Assembly (NCBI GenBank): GCA_009720755.1
Contig: WNKV01000004.1
Coordinates: 272,042-336,041 of the forward strand
DNA: 64,000 nucleotides
From: Rhodoplanes serenus
GTDB lineage: Bacteria > Pseudomonadota > Alphaproteobacteria > Rhizobiales > Xanthobacteraceae
Reading direction: 5' to 3'
In this document: positions 9,244 through 20,171 of the stretch, one piece after another
Layout: every line of letters starts with the position of its first letter
How positions within the stretch are numbered: the first letter of the stretch is position 1
Notes under the pieces: generated by a model
The model's input: the letters and a program-made list of their open reading frames with translations, nothing else
Databases searched by the model: none
What the model was told of the DNA's origin: nothing
Made by a program: the position numbers and the translations under genes

Positions 9244-9996
9244 TCAGGCCGGCTTCTCGGCCGACACCATGTAATTGACGTCCATGTCGCGGGAGAGCTG
9301 CCAGCGGTCGGCGAGCGGATTATAGATGACGCCGCTCTCGCCCGAGACCGTCAGGCCGGCCCGCTCCAGCGCGCTCTCCAGCTCCTGCGGGGTGACGAAC
9401 TTGTCCCACTGATGAGTGCCGATCGGCAGCCAGCGCAGCACATATTCGGCGCCGACGATCGCCAGCGCCCAGCTCTTGAGGGTGCGGTTGAGGGTGGCGG
9501 CGACCAGCAGGCCGCCGGGCTTCACCATGCCGGCGCACACCGAGACGAACAGCGGCACGTCGGCGACGTGCTCGACCACCTCCATGGCCAGCACCACGTC
9601 GAACTGCTCGCCGGCCGCCGCCAGCGCCTCCGCCGTGGTGTTGCGATAGTCGATGGTGAGGCCGCTCTTGGCGGCGTGCAGCTTGGCCACCTCGATGTTG
9701 GGCACCGCCGGGTCCGCCCCGACCACCGCGGCCCCGAGCCGGGCCAGCGGCTCCGACAGGATGCCGCCGCCGCAGCCGATATCCAGGAACCGCAGCCCGG
9801 CGAGCGCATCGATCCGCTTGGGGTCGCGGCCGAAGCGGGCGCAGGCGGCGTCGCGCACCCAGGCCAGCCGCACCGGGTTGAACTTGTGCAGCGACCCCAT
9901 CTTGCCGCGCGGGTCCCACCAGGTCTCGGCCAGCGCCTCGAAACGGGCGATTTCGGCCGCGTCGACCGTGGTGGATCTGTCGAGATCGATGCTCAT
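9244..9996 (-). CDS. ubiG: Bifunctional ubiquinone biosynthesis O-methyltransferase UbiG
   Basis: SAM-dependent O-methyltransferase of 250 aa for both O-methylation steps of ubiquinone. Motif I reads [16 protein letters not shown], with VVGADPA as the acidic motif, [12 protein letters not shown] and [17 protein letters not shown] following, and the UbiG-specific N-terminus [26 protein letters not shown]. The frame stays open for 68 codons upstream, but CAT at 9994-9996 ([16 protein letters not shown]) fits family length. It is divergent from lysC, the usual neighbour in Rhizobiales. Confidence 0.95.
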   Translation of the reverse strand: MSIDLDRSTTVDAAEIARFEALAETWWDPRGKMGSLHKFNPVRLAWVRDAACARFGRDPKRIDALAGLRFLDIGCGGGILSEPLARLGAAVVGADPAVPNIEVAKLHAAKSGLTIDYRNTTAEALAAAGEQFDVVLAMEVVEHVADVPLFVSVCAGMVKPGGLLVAATLNRTLKSWALAIVGAEYVLRWLPIGTHQWDKFVTPQELESALERAGLTVSGESGVIYNPLADRWQLSRDMDVNYMVSAEKPA

Positions 9997-10205
9997 GCCG
10001 ATATCGGTCCGGGTTCCTGAAACGGATGGGTCTGGCGGAGCCCCGCGGGCTGCCGGCCTCTCGGACCGGCCGTTGCCTTCGCGGTTCCCCGCCGTTATGT
10101 ATACGCGCTTTTTCGCGCCGGGATCAGGGCGATGCAAGCCTCGGCCAAGCGAGCCTTGTCGATCCGTCCCGTGCCGATGTTTCTCATAAGGACCACCCAT
10201 CCGCC

Positions 10206-11456
<1,251 letters not shown>

Positions 11457-11807
11457 GCGGCGCCGCCGACATCCGCCGGCCCGTCGGGCCCGTCCGGCGC
11501 GGTCGCCGGCCCGCCCGGCACCGGGCCGGTTCGAAGCATCGTGCCCGGCCCGGCCGGTGCGTCACGCGGCCGGAAGGGGCCGCCCCGGACACGCTTCCGG
11601 CGGTCTCGCCGGCGCTGCTGCAAAGCGTTGGACAATAAGGAAAAGAGCTGCGGCGCAGCACGCCTTTCGCTTGCAGCGCACACGGCGCATTCTGTATAGC
11701 CGTCTTGGCGTCGCGCATCCGGCCCGCCCCGGCACGATGCTTCGAACCGGCCCCGACGTCGCCGTCCCGGCCGGCCCTGGTGGATACGATCCGAAGGACC
11801 CCACGCG
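11457..11807. other. Intergenic region lysC / ptsP with a 23-bp inverted repeat
   Basis: Arms 11523-11545 and 11731-11753 are perfect inverted copies of 23 bases (core TTCGAAGCATCGTGCC), and weaker complementarity continues inward for about 25 bases. They enclose 185 bases with a lower-GC stretch (11630-11700, containing ACAATAAGGAAAAGAG and TTGCAG...TGTATAG) that may include the ptsP promoter. No gene is visible. Confidence 0.6.
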
Positions 11808-14075
11808 ATGCGCGGTGCGCTGGGCGGTCCGCGCGTGCTGCTGCGCCGCCTCCGCGAGGTGATGGCGGAGCCGGTCAGCGCGCAGGAACGCCTCGACAAG
11901 ATCGTGGTGCTGATCGCCGCCAACATGGTGGCGGAGGTCTGCTCCGTCTACGTGCTCCGCGTCGACGGCACGCTCGAGCTGTACGCCACCGAGGGCCTCA
12001 ACCGGCAGGCCGTTCACTTGACCGTGATGCGGTCCGACGAGGGCCTGGTCGGCCTGGTGGCCACCGAGGCCAGCGCCATCAACCTGTCGGACGCCCAGGC
12101 CCACCCGGCCTTCTCGTACCGGCCGGAAACCGGCGAGGAGATCTACCGCTCCTTCCTCGGCGTGCCGATCTTGCGGGCCGGCAACACGCTCGGCGTGCTG
12201 GTGGTGCAGAACCGGGCGCGACGGACCTATTCTGAGGAAGAGGTCGAGGCGCTCCAGACCACCGCGATGGTGCTGGCCGAGATGATCGCCTCCGGCGAGC
12301 TGCTGTCGCTCGCCAAGCCGGGGGCCGAGCCGGCGGTGCGCCGGCCCGTGCATGTCAGCGGTGCGGCGCTGACCGACGCCATCGCGCTCGGTCATGTGGT
12401 GCTGCACGAGCCGCGCGTCGTCATCACCAACTTCATCGCCGACGACGTCCAGAAGGAGCTGCGCCGCCTCGGCGCCGCCATCGAGACGCTGCGGGCCGAG
12501 CTCGACCTGATGCTGGAGAGCGGCGAGGTGGCCGAGAGCGGCGAGCATCGCGACGTGCTCGAGGCCTATCGGATGTTCGCCCACGATCGCGGCTGGGTTC
12601 ACAAGCTGGAGGAGGCGGTGCTGACCGGCCTCACCGCCGAGGCGGCGGTCGAGCGCGTGCAGTCCGACACCCGCGCCCGCATGCTGCGCCAGACCGATCC
12701 TTATCTGCGCGAGCGCCTGCACGATTTCGACGACCTCGCCCATCGGCTGCAACGCCAGCTGCTCGGCTACGACCACGCACCGACCCGCGACAAGCTCCCC
12801 GAGCACGCCATCCTGGTGGCCCGCTCGATGGGGCCGGCGGCGCTGCTCGACTACGACCGCAACCGGCTGCGCGGCCTGGTGCTGGAGGAGGGCGGCCCCA
12901 ACTCGCACGTCGCCATCGTGGCCCGCGCGCTCGGCATCGCGGCGGTCGGCGAGGTGCCGAACGCGACCGGCCTGGCCGACCCCGGCGACGGCATCATCGT
13001 CGACGGCGTCACCGGCGACGTCCACATCCGTCCCACCCCCGACATGGAGGCGGCCTATGTGGAGCGAGTGCGGCTGCGGGCCCGCCGGCAGCTCCAGTAT
13101 CTCAGCCTGCGCGACAAGCCGTCGGTCACCAAGGACGGCCAGCCGGTCACGCTGATGATCAATGCCGGCCTGCCGGTCGACCTGCCGCATCTGGCCGAGA
13201 CCGGCGCCGCCGGCATCGGCCTGTTCCGCACCGAGCTTCAGTTCATGGTGGCGGCGCAGTTCCCGCGCACCAGCGAGCAGCTGTCGCTCTACCGCAACGT
13301 GCTCGACGCCGCCGGCGGCCGGCCGGTGGTGTTCCGCACGCTCGACATAGGCGGCGACAAGGTGCTGCCCTACATGCGCAACTACGAGGAGGAGAATCCG
13401 GCGCTCGGCTGGCGCGCCATCCGCCTCGGCCTCGACCGCCCCGGCCTGTTGCGCAGCCAGGTGCGCGCCATGCTGCGCGCCGCCGCGGGACGCGAGCTGC
13501 GCATCATGTTCCCGATGGTCGCTACCGTGCAGGAGTTCGACGACGCCAAGGGCCTGGTCGAGCGCGAGCTGACCCATCTGCGCCGGCACGGCCACCGCCT
13601 GCCCGAGCGGGTCGAGGTCGGCACCATGATGGAGGTGCCGTCGCTGCTGTTCCAGCTCGACGAGCTGTTCGACCGCGTTGACTTCCTGTCGGTCGGCTCC
13701 AACGATCTCTTGCAGTTCATGTTCGCGGCCGACCGCGGCAATGCGCGCGTCGCCAACCGCTTCGATCCCCTGTCGGTGCCGGTGCTGCGCGCCCTCAGGC
13801 TGATCGTCGAGCGCGGCCGCGCCCACGGCAAGCCGGTGACGCTGTGTGGCGAGCTCGCCTCCAAGCCGATCGGCGCCCTGGCGCTGATCGCCATCGGCTT
13901 CCGCTCCTTCTCGGTGCTGCCCTCCTCGGTCGGCCCGGTGAAGGCGATGCTGCTCGATCTCGATGCGGGCAAGGCCGAGCGGCTGGTCTCCGGCCTGATG
14001 GGGCTGCCGCTCGGCACCGCCTCGATCCGTGCCAAGCTGACCGCCTTCGCCGAAGACGAGGGCTTGACCCTGTGA
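11808..14075 (+). CDS. ptsP: Nitrogen-PTS enzyme I (EI-Ntr), phosphoenolpyruvate-protein phosphotransferase
   Basis: Protein of 755 aa. An N-terminal GAF domain (about 15-160, sensing glutamine or other ligands in relatives) precedes the enzyme I core: HPr-binding helical region (about 175-330), phosphohistidine domain with H367 in [15 protein letters not shown], and the PEP-binding TIM barrel with [26 protein letters not shown] and [10 protein letters not shown]. It takes phosphate from PEP and passes it to the HPr at 44.6 kb, which in turn phosphorylates EIIA-type regulators. It lies between lysC and prfA, the common Rhizobiales order. Confidence 0.95.
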   Translation: MRGALGGPRVLLRRLREVMAEPVSAQERLDKIVVLIAANMVAEVCSVYVLRVDGTLELYATEGLNRQAVHLTVMRSDEGLVGLVATEASAINLSDAQAHPAFSYRPETGEEIYRSFLGVPILRAGNTLGVLVVQNRARRTYSEEEVEALQTTAMVLAEMIASGELLSLAKPGAEPAVRRPVHVSGAALTDAIALGHVVLHEPRVVITNFIADDVQKELRRLGAAIETLRAELDLMLESGEVAESGEHRDVLEAYRMFAHDRGWVHKLEEAVLTGLTAEAAVERVQSDTRARMLRQTDPYLRERLHDFDDLAHRLQRQLLGYDHAPTRDKLPEHAILVARSMGPAALLDYDRNRLRGLVLEEGGPNSHVAIVARALGIAAVGEVPNATGLADPGDGIIVDGVTGDVHIRPTPDMEAAYVERVRLRARRQLQYLSLRDKPSVTKDGQPVTLMINAGLPVDLPHLAETGAAGIGLFRTELQFMVAAQFPRTSEQLSLYRNVLDAAGGRPVVFRTLDIGGDKVLPYMRNYEEENPALGWRAIRLGLDRPGLLRSQVRAMLRAAAGRELRIMFPMVATVQEFDDAKGLVERELTHLRRHGHRLPERVEVGTMMEVPSLLFQLDELFDRVDFLSVGSNDLLQFMFAADRGNARVANRFDPLSVPVLRALRLIVERGRAHGKPVTLCGELASKPIGALALIAIGFRSFSVLPSSVGPVKAMLLDLDAGKAERLVSGLMGLPLGTASIRAKLTAFAEDEGLTL

Positions 14076-14100
14076 CACCAACCGGGCTCGAAACGTCCCG

Positions 14101-15180
14101 ATGCTGCCCCGACAGAAACTCGACACCCTGGTGACGCGCCACGCGGCGCTCCAGGCGGAACTCACCGGCAAGCTGGCGCCGGAGGCGTTCGCGCGGCTGT
14201 CGCGCGAGCTCGCCGAGCTGGCGCCGATCGTCGAGAAGGTGACGCGCTACGAGGACCTGCTGCGCGAGATCGACGACGTCGCGGCGATCGCCGCCGACCC
14301 GGACAGCGACGCCGAGATGCGCGAGATCGCCGCCGCCGAGAAGGCGGCGCTCGACGACACCCGCAAGACCCTCGAGGACGACATCCGCCTGGCGCTGATC
14401 CCCAAGGACGCCATGGACGAGCGCAACGTCATCCTCGAGATCCGCGCCGGCACCGGCGGCGACGAGGCGTCGCTGTTCGCCGGCGACCTGTTCCGGATGT
14501 ACGAGCGCTATGCCGCCACCCGCGGCTGGAAGACCGAGATCCTGTCGGCGAGCGAGGGCACGGTCGGCGGCTACAAGGAGATCGTCGCCGAGATCCGCGG
14601 GGCCGGTGCGTTCGCCCGGCTGAAGTTCGAGTCGGGAGTCCACCGGGTGCAGCGGGTGCCCGACACCGAGGCGTCCGGCCGCATCCACACCTCGGCCGCC
14701 ACCGTCGCGGTGCTGCCCGAGGTCGAGGACGTCGACATCGCCATCAACGAGGCCGACCTCAAGGTCGACACCATGCGGGCGGGCGGCGCCGGCGGCCAGC
14801 ACGTCAACAAGACCGAGTCGGCGATCCGCATCACCCATGTGCCGAGCGGCATCGTCGTCTTCGTCCAGGAGGAGCGCTCGCAGCATCGCAACCGCGCCAA
14901 GGCGATGGCGATGCTGCGGGCCAGGCTCTACGACATCGAGCGGCAGAAGCGCGACGCCGAGCGCGCCGCCGAGCGGCGCGGCCAGGTCGGCTCGGGCGAT
15001 CGCTCCGAGCGCATCCGCACCTACAATTTTCCGCAAGGGCGCGTCACCGATCACCGCATCAACCTCACCCTCTACAAGCTGCCGCAGGTGATGGAGGGTG
15101 AGGCGCTCGGCGAGATCGTCGACGCGCTGGTGACGGAGCACAACGCGGCGCTGCTCGCCGCCGAGAGCGGAACCGCCTGA
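14101..15180 (+). CDS. prfA: Peptide chain release factor 1
   Basis: Class I release factor of 359 aa recognising UAA and UAG. The catalytic GGQ is at residues 231-233 in [17 protein letters not shown]. The codon-recognition tripeptide region reads [20 protein letters not shown], with PDT where E. coli has PAT. It starts 25 bases after ptsP and is followed by a microprotein and prmC, whose product methylates the glutamine of this GGQ motif. Confidence 0.97.
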   Translation: MLPRQKLDTLVTRHAALQAELTGKLAPEAFARLSRELAELAPIVEKVTRYEDLLREIDDVAAIAADPDSDAEMREIAAAEKAALDDTRKTLEDDIRLALIPKDAMDERNVILEIRAGTGGDEASLFAGDLFRMYERYAATRGWKTEILSASEGTVGGYKEIVAEIRGAGAFARLKFESGVHRVQRVPDTEASGRIHTSAATVAVLPEVEDVDIAINEADLKVDTMRAGGAGGQHVNKTESAIRITHVPSGIVVFVQEERSQHRNRAKAMAMLRARLYDIERQKRDAERAAERRGQVGSGDRSERIRTYNFPQGRVTDHRINLTLYKLPQVMEGEALGEIVDALVTEHNAALLAAESGTA

Positions 15181-15235
15181 CGCGACGCGCGGCGCCGAGC
15201 GGCCCGATGCCTCTCGCAACCGAAGGAAATCGGAT

Positions 15236-15421
15236 GTGACAATGCACAAGCCGCGATTTCCGCTCCGCTGGCGCCACCGGCTGTTTCGGATGCTGAAACC
15301 GCGCACTCTGCTGGGCCTGTCGCTCCAGCTCGCGGTGGCGACCGCGGTGCTGATCGCGGCGCTCTACTGGACCGGCCAGCTCGGTGCCATCCACCGCCTG
15401 TGGGTCGCATGGACCTCATGA
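15236..15421 (+). CDS. One-TM microprotein between prfA and prmC
   Basis: ORF of 61 codons starting GTG 15236 (or ATG 15242), preceded by an AAGGAAAT Shine-Dalgarno-like sequence. A basic N-terminus (KPRFPLRWRHRLFRMLKPR) is followed by one hydrophobic helix (about 24-44). Its TGA overlaps the probable prmC start in an ATGA junction at 15418-15421, which argues that it is translated and coupled to prmC. I recognise no family. A role in membrane association or simply in translational coupling is speculation. Confidence 0.55.
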   Translation: MTMHKPRFPLRWRHRLFRMLKPRTLLGLSLQLAVATAVLIAALYWTGQLGAIHRLWVAWTS

Positions 15422-16299
15422 CGGTCGCGGCCGGCGACACGATCGGGGCGGCACGCCGCGGCGTGGCGGCGGTGCTGCGGGCCGCTGGCCTCGAGACGCC
15501 GGATCTCGATGCTCGCCTCCTGGTCGGCCACGCGCTCGGCCTCGATCACGCCGGCCTCGCGGCCGCCGCGGAACGGCCGCTGACCGCCGAGGAGGCCACC
15601 CATGTGGCGGCGCTCACGACGCGACGGCTCGCCCGCGAGCCGGTGACCCGCATTCTCGGCGGCAGTGCGTTCTGGAGCTTGCCGCTGGTGGTGACCGCGG
15701 ACGTGCTCGATCCGCGCCCCGACACCGAGACCGTGGTGGAGGCGGCGCTCGCCGCCGTGACGGCGCGTCAGGGCGGCCGCGACGCGACGCGACGCATCGC
15801 CGATCTCGGCACCGGCTCGGGCGCGCTGCTGCTGGCGCTTCTCACCGAGCTGCCGGCGGCGTTCGGCATCGGCACCGACCGCAGCGTCGCGGCGCTCGCC
15901 ACGGCGCGCGACAATGCTGTGCGGCTCGGCCTTCTCGACCGCTTGCGGCTCGTGGCCTGTGATTTCGGCACGGCGCTCGACGGTGGCCTCGATCTCGTCG
16001 TCGCCAATCCACCCTATATACCGAGCCGCGAGATCGCCGCGCTCGCCCCGGAGGTACGGGTCTACGATCCGCATCTCGCACTCGACGGCGGGCCGGACGG
16101 CCTTTCCGCCTACCGTGCCATCGCGGCCGATGCCGGGCGTCTGCTCGCCCCCGGTGGGGTGCTGGTGGTGGAGGTCGGGATCGGCCAGGCCGGAGCGGTC
16201 GCCGCTCTGTTCACGACGGCGGGGCTCGTCTGTGAAACGCCACCGCATCCGGATCTTTCCGGAGTCCTGCGGGCCGTCACGGCGGTCCGGCAAACCTGA
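15418..16299 (+). CDS. prmC: Release factor glutamine methyltransferase
   Basis: N5-glutamine methyltransferase of about 293 aa acting on the GGQ motif of RF1 and RF2. The N-terminal helical domain reads ETPDLDARLLVGHALGLDH, the SAM site IADLGTGSGALLLALL, and the catalytic NPPY motif is in VVANPPYIPSREI. Three in-frame starts exist (GTG 15400, ATG 15409, ATG 15418). I choose 15418 because it overlaps the upstream stop as ATGA. It forms an operon with prfA. Confidence 0.93.
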   Translation: MTVAAGDTIGAARRGVAAVLRAAGLETPDLDARLLVGHALGLDHAGLAAAAERPLTAEEATHVAALTTRRLAREPVTRILGGSAFWSLPLVVTADVLDPRPDTETVVEAALAAVTARQGGRDATRRIADLGTGSGALLLALLTELPAAFGIGTDRSVAALATARDNAVRLGLLDRLRLVACDFGTALDGGLDLVVANPPYIPSREIAALAPEVRVYDPHLALDGGPDGLSAYRAIAADAGRLLAPGGVLVVEVGIGQAGAVAALFTTAGLVCETPPHPDLSGVLRAVTAVRQT

Positions 16300-16790
16300 T
16301 ATACAAATTTGAAACACATTTCCAAGAACGGACAAAAAAGAGCTTGATTATCCGGCTGGAGTGACTAGTTTCCGCTTACGGAATCGACCTGGGTCGGGGT
16401 TGAATCGCTGCATTGGAGGCCCCGAGCATGGCTCGGCGAGGCGGGCAGCGGGGGACACGGTCGGCAAACATCCGAATGAACAGGATTGATGCCGCACCAC
16501 CCGGGATCGAGATACTTCAGCGGCTCCAGCGTGCGCTCAGGGCGAAGTCACCCAAGAGCCATGCGGGCATCGTGAGAGGTTGACAGCGCCGCGGACATGC
16601 CGCGGTGGCAAGCTGAGCCAACAGACGTGGGAAATGCGGCGCGTCCCTGGATGCCCCGCAAGCATCGGCTGCATGCGCGAGCATCGTCGCGCTGTCGCAC
16701 TCGATGGTGATCGGCCATGCGCCGATCCGAGCAACCGTTGATGGAACCGGCGGAGGACCCGCCGCAATCAGAGGTGGCCAGAAGCCGAAC
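16300..16790. other. Intergenic region prmC / DUF4167 gene
   Basis: These 491 bases contain no ORF with convincing composition on either strand. The first 80 bases after prmC are AT-rich (ACAAATTTGAAACACATTTCC, GGACAAAAAAGAGC) and may hold a promoter or terminator. The remainder has no clear inverted repeat. A long 5' leader or small RNA for the downstream RNA-binding-type protein is possible but unsupported. Confidence 0.35.
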
Positions 16791-17465
16791 ATGAGAAACG
16801 GTCAGAACAAGCGCATGCGGGGCCGTAACCGCAAGAGCCACAACCCGCTGACGCGGGTCTACGAGTCGAACGGCCCCGACGTGAAAATTCGCGGCACCGC
16901 GTCGCACGTCGCCGAGAAGTACATGCAGCTCGCACGCGACGCGCAGGCGTCCGGCGATCCGGTTTCGGCCGAGAACTACTTCCAGCACGCCGAGCATTAT
17001 CTCCGCCTGATCGCGGCCGCGCAGGAGCAGTTCCGTCAGACGCCGTCGTTCTTCCGTGGCGAGGGCGGCGGCGCCGACCCGCGCGACGAGGGCTACGACG
17101 ACGACGGCGACGACCAGCCGTCGCTGCCGGGCACCGGCGAGCAACCGGCCTTCGGGACCCGTGACCCGCAACCCTATCTGCCGCGCGACGCCCAGTTCTT
17201 CGTCCCGCGCGAGCAGCCCTACGGACGTCAGCCGCAGCCGGCGGCGAGCGACGAGGGCATCGACCGGCTGCCGTCCTTTGTCACCGGCGCGCCGGCGCCG
17301 CAGCCCCAGGGCGGCGGCCAGAACGGCTTCGAGGGCCAGGGCGGCCAAACCGCCGACCGCTTCCCGCTGCATCGCCGCCGTCGCCGCCATCGCACCCGCG
17401 GTGAAGCGGGGGCCGCGGCGGAGGCCAGCGAGGACACCGCAGCCGGCGGACCGACGCAGGACTGA
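16791..17465 (+). CDS. DUF4167 domain-containing protein
   Basis: Protein of 224 aa. The N-terminal 80 residues are the conserved alphaproteobacterial DUF4167: very basic start (RNGQNKRMRGRNRKSHNPL), then YESNGPDVKIRGTASHVAEKYMQLARDAQASGDPVSAENYFQHAEHY with helical repeats. The remainder is low complexity, rich in P, Q, G and R, ending in a basic RRRRRHRTR patch. The basic, disordered make-up suggests nucleic-acid binding, but function is not established. The ORF extends upstream to 16704; ATG 16791 matches the family start. The gene follows prmC in many relatives. Confidence 0.88.
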   Translation: MRNGQNKRMRGRNRKSHNPLTRVYESNGPDVKIRGTASHVAEKYMQLARDAQASGDPVSAENYFQHAEHYLRLIAAAQEQFRQTPSFFRGEGGGADPRDEGYDDDGDDQPSLPGTGEQPAFGTRDPQPYLPRDAQFFVPREQPYGRQPQPAASDEGIDRLPSFVTGAPAPQPQGGGQNGFEGQGGQTADRFPLHRRRRRHRTRGEAGAAAEASEDTAAGGPTQD

Positions 17466-17602
17466 TCGGAGCTTCGGATCGATCGACCGAGGCGCCGGCC
17501 CGGCGGCCCCCGCCGCAGTGAACGGCCGGCCCCCCGCGGCAGCGTGTGACCGACCAGCCCGCGCCGGCGCAGATCGCCGGCGGCACGACGGCCGACGCTG
17601 CG

Positions 17603-19843
17603 TCAGCGCCGGCGTTCGGGGATTAGGCGGAACAGCAGCAGCGAGCGCGACGTCACCTCGTACTCGTCGCCGAAGCCGAAGCGTGGCAGGTCCTCCTCGT
17701 CGAGCTCGACATGCTCGACATTGGTGTCGATCAGCCGTGCCCAGCCATTCCCCGCCGCTACCTCGGGCAGCGTGAACTTCACCGGGATCTCGGCGGCGTT
17801 GACGATGAGCAGCATGGTGGCGTCGCTGCCGCGACGGCGAATGCCGCTCGCCTGCGCCCGCCCGTCGAACACCACGCCCATGCACTTGGCGTAGGGGTCG
17901 CCCCACTGCTCGGCTCCCATCTCGGAGCCGGCCGGCGTCAGCCAGGTGACGTCGCGCACGCCGATCTCGTCGTTCCATTCGCCGGTGAAGAAGCGGTTGC
18001 GGCGCAGGATCGCGTAGGCGCGGCGGATCTCGATCAGCCGCGCCGTGAAGGTGTACAGCTCCTCGCCCTCGGGACCGATGTTCCAGTCCACCCAGCTGAT
18101 CTCGTTGTCCTGGCAATAGGCGTTGTTATTGCCCTGCTGGGTGCGGCCGAACTCGTCGCCCGCGGTGATCATCGGGGTGCCCTGGCTGAGCAGCAGGGTC
18201 GCCATCAGGTTGCGCTTCTGCCGCTCGCGCAGCGCCTTGATGGCGGGATCGTCGGTCGGTCCCTCGGCGCCGTGATTCCAGGTGTAGTTGGCGTTGTGGC
18301 CGTCGCGATTGTCCTCGCCATTGGCCTCGTTGTGCTTGTCGTTGTAGCTGACCACGTCGTTGAGCGTGAAGCCGTCGTGCGCCGTGATGAAGTTGACGCT
18401 TGCCCACGGCTTGCGGCCGCGCCGGTTGAACAGGTCGCCCGAGCCGGTGAGGCGCGTCGCGAACTCGGCGAGCTGACCCTCGTCGCCCTTCCAGAACTTG
18501 CGCACGGTGTCGCGATAGCGGTCGTTCCACTCGGCCCAGCCGGGCGGAAAGCGGCCGACCTGATAACCGCCGGGGCCGCAGTCCCACGGCTCGGTGATCA
18601 GCTTGACGGACGACAGCACCGGGTCCTGACGGCACGAGTCGAGAAAGCCACCGCCTTCGTCGAAGCCGTAGGGCTCGCGCGCGAGAATCGTGCCGAGATC
18701 GAAGCGGAAGCCGTCGACATGCATCTCCTCGACCCAGTAGCGCAGGCTGTCGGTGACCATCTGGAGCACGCGCTGATGCGAGAGATTCAGCGTGTTTCCG
18801 GTGCCGGTGTCGTTGATGTAGTAGCGCGGCTGATCGGGCAGCAGCCGATAGTAGGAGGCGTTGTCGATGCCCTTGAACGACAAGGTCGGGCCGCGCTCGT
18901 TGCCCTCCGCCGTGTGATTGTAGACGACGTCGAGGATCACCTCGATGCCGGAGTCGTTCAGCCGCGCCACCATCTCCTTGAACTCCGAGAAGGCGAAGTC
19001 CGGCACCGCCGCATAGCGCCGCTCTGGCGCGAAGAAGCCGATGGAGTTGTAGCCCCAGTAGTTCACCAGTCCCTTGTCGAGCAGATAGGTGTCGTCCACG
19101 AAGGTATGGATCGGCAACAGCTCGACCGCGGTGACGCCGAGCTTGCGCAGATGGTCGATGACGGCCGGCTGGCCGAGGCCGCGGAAGGTGCCGCGCAGCG
19201 GCTCCGGCACCGCCGGGTGCTGCTTGGTGAAGCCGCGCACATGCATCTCGTAGACCACGCTGCGGTCCCACGGGATCTTGGGCGAGCGCACGTCGCCCCA
19301 GGTGAAGGCCGGATCGATGACGCGGCACTTGAGCATCTTGGGGGCGCTGTCGCGCTCGTCGAAGGTGGTGTCGTCCTCGGTCTCGAGCTGGTAGCCGAAC
19401 AGCTCCGGCCCCCATTCGAGCTTGCCGATCACCGCCTTGGCGTAAGGGTCGAGCACCAGCTTGTTGGCATTGAAGCGGTGGCCGTGTTGCGGCTCGTAGG
19501 GGCCGTGGACGCGATAGCCGTAGATGGTGCCGGGGCGCGCGTCGGGCAGGAAGCCGTGCCACACCTCGTCGGTGAACTCGGGCAGCTCGATGCGCTCGAT
19601 CTCCCGTTCACCGTGATCGTCGAACAGGCACAGCTCCACCTTGGTGGCATGCGCCGAGAACAGCGCGAAGTTGACGCCGAGCCCCGTCCAGGTGGCGCCG
19701 AGCGGATGCGGCGAGCCCTCGCGGATGCGCGATGTCACGACCGCCGGCGCGCCGGTCGGCGGCGTGGCCTCCGTTGCGGCGGACGGGGTCGCGGCCGGCC
19801 TCGCCGCGGTGGACGGGGTCGGGGGGCTGACGTGCTGGGTCAT
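17603..19843 (-). CDS. glgX: Glycogen debranching enzyme GlgX
   Basis: Isoamylase-type GH13 enzyme of 746 aa that hydrolyses alpha-1,6 branches of phosphorylase-limit glycogen. Order: a P/A/T-rich linker (1-36), the carbohydrate-binding E-set domain (HPLGATWTGLGVNFALFSAHATKVELCLFD), then the TIM barrel with VILDVVYNHTAEGN, GFRFDLGTILARE (nucleophile Asp) and NFITAHDGFTLNDVVSYN. The frame is open 132 codons upstream into the divergent permease gene; the start at 19843 (MTQHVSPP) fits the family. No glgA, B, C or P gene is visible here. Confidence 0.93.
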   Translation of the reverse strand: MTQHVSPPTPSTAARPAATPSAATEATPPTGAPAVVTSRIREGSPHPLGATWTGLGVNFALFSAHATKVELCLFDDHGEREIERIELPEFTDEVWHGFLPDARPGTIYGYRVHGPYEPQHGHRFNANKLVLDPYAKAVIGKLEWGPELFGYQLETEDDTTFDERDSAPKMLKCRVIDPAFTWGDVRSPKIPWDRSVVYEMHVRGFTKQHPAVPEPLRGTFRGLGQPAVIDHLRKLGVTAVELLPIHTFVDDTYLLDKGLVNYWGYNSIGFFAPERRYAAVPDFAFSEFKEMVARLNDSGIEVILDVVYNHTAEGNERGPTLSFKGIDNASYYRLLPDQPRYYINDTGTGNTLNLSHQRVLQMVTDSLRYWVEEMHVDGFRFDLGTILAREPYGFDEGGGFLDSCRQDPVLSSVKLITEPWDCGPGGYQVGRFPPGWAEWNDRYRDTVRKFWKGDEGQLAEFATRLTGSGDLFNRRGRKPWASVNFITAHDGFTLNDVVSYNDKHNEANGEDNRDGHNANYTWNHGAEGPTDDPAIKALRERQKRNLMATLLLSQGTPMITAGDEFGRTQQGNNNAYCQDNEISWVDWNIGPEGEELYTFTARLIEIRRAYAILRRNRFFTGEWNDEIGVRDVTWLTPAGSEMGAEQWGDPYAKCMGVVFDGRAQASGIRRRGSDATMLLIVNAAEIPVKFTLPEVAAGNGWARLIDTNVEHVELDEEDLPRFGFGDEYEVTSRSLLLFRLIPERRR

Positions 19844-20171
19844 CGAGACGATCTCCACCGGGACGAGAGGACGACGGCCCGGACGGCGATCCCACAGGCC
19901 ACCGCGTCGCGCCACGGCGCGCAGCACGGCGATCGGCATGGGGGCTCGTAGCACGGGGCGCGATCGGGCGAGGCCCGGGCCGCGGAGTAACGCGGTGCCG
20001 GCGGGCCGGCGACTTTCAACCGGCACGCCGCGGGAAAGTTCCCGTGCCGGGACGGCGACCGACAAGAATCTCGCACGGCGGTGGCACCGTATCGCGATCC
20101 GGACGTTGTCGAGCGCGGAACCTGCCCGCTCGCTCCGGACCGCCGGAGGACTGCCCCCGAAGGACCTCAGC
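19844..20171. other. Divergent promoter region glgX / AI-2E permease
   Basis: These 328 bases lie between two divergently read genes. The region is uniformly GC-rich with some direct redundancy (GCCGGCGGGCCGGCG around 19997-20011) but I see no clear promoter boxes, palindromic operator or gene. Confidence 0.35.
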
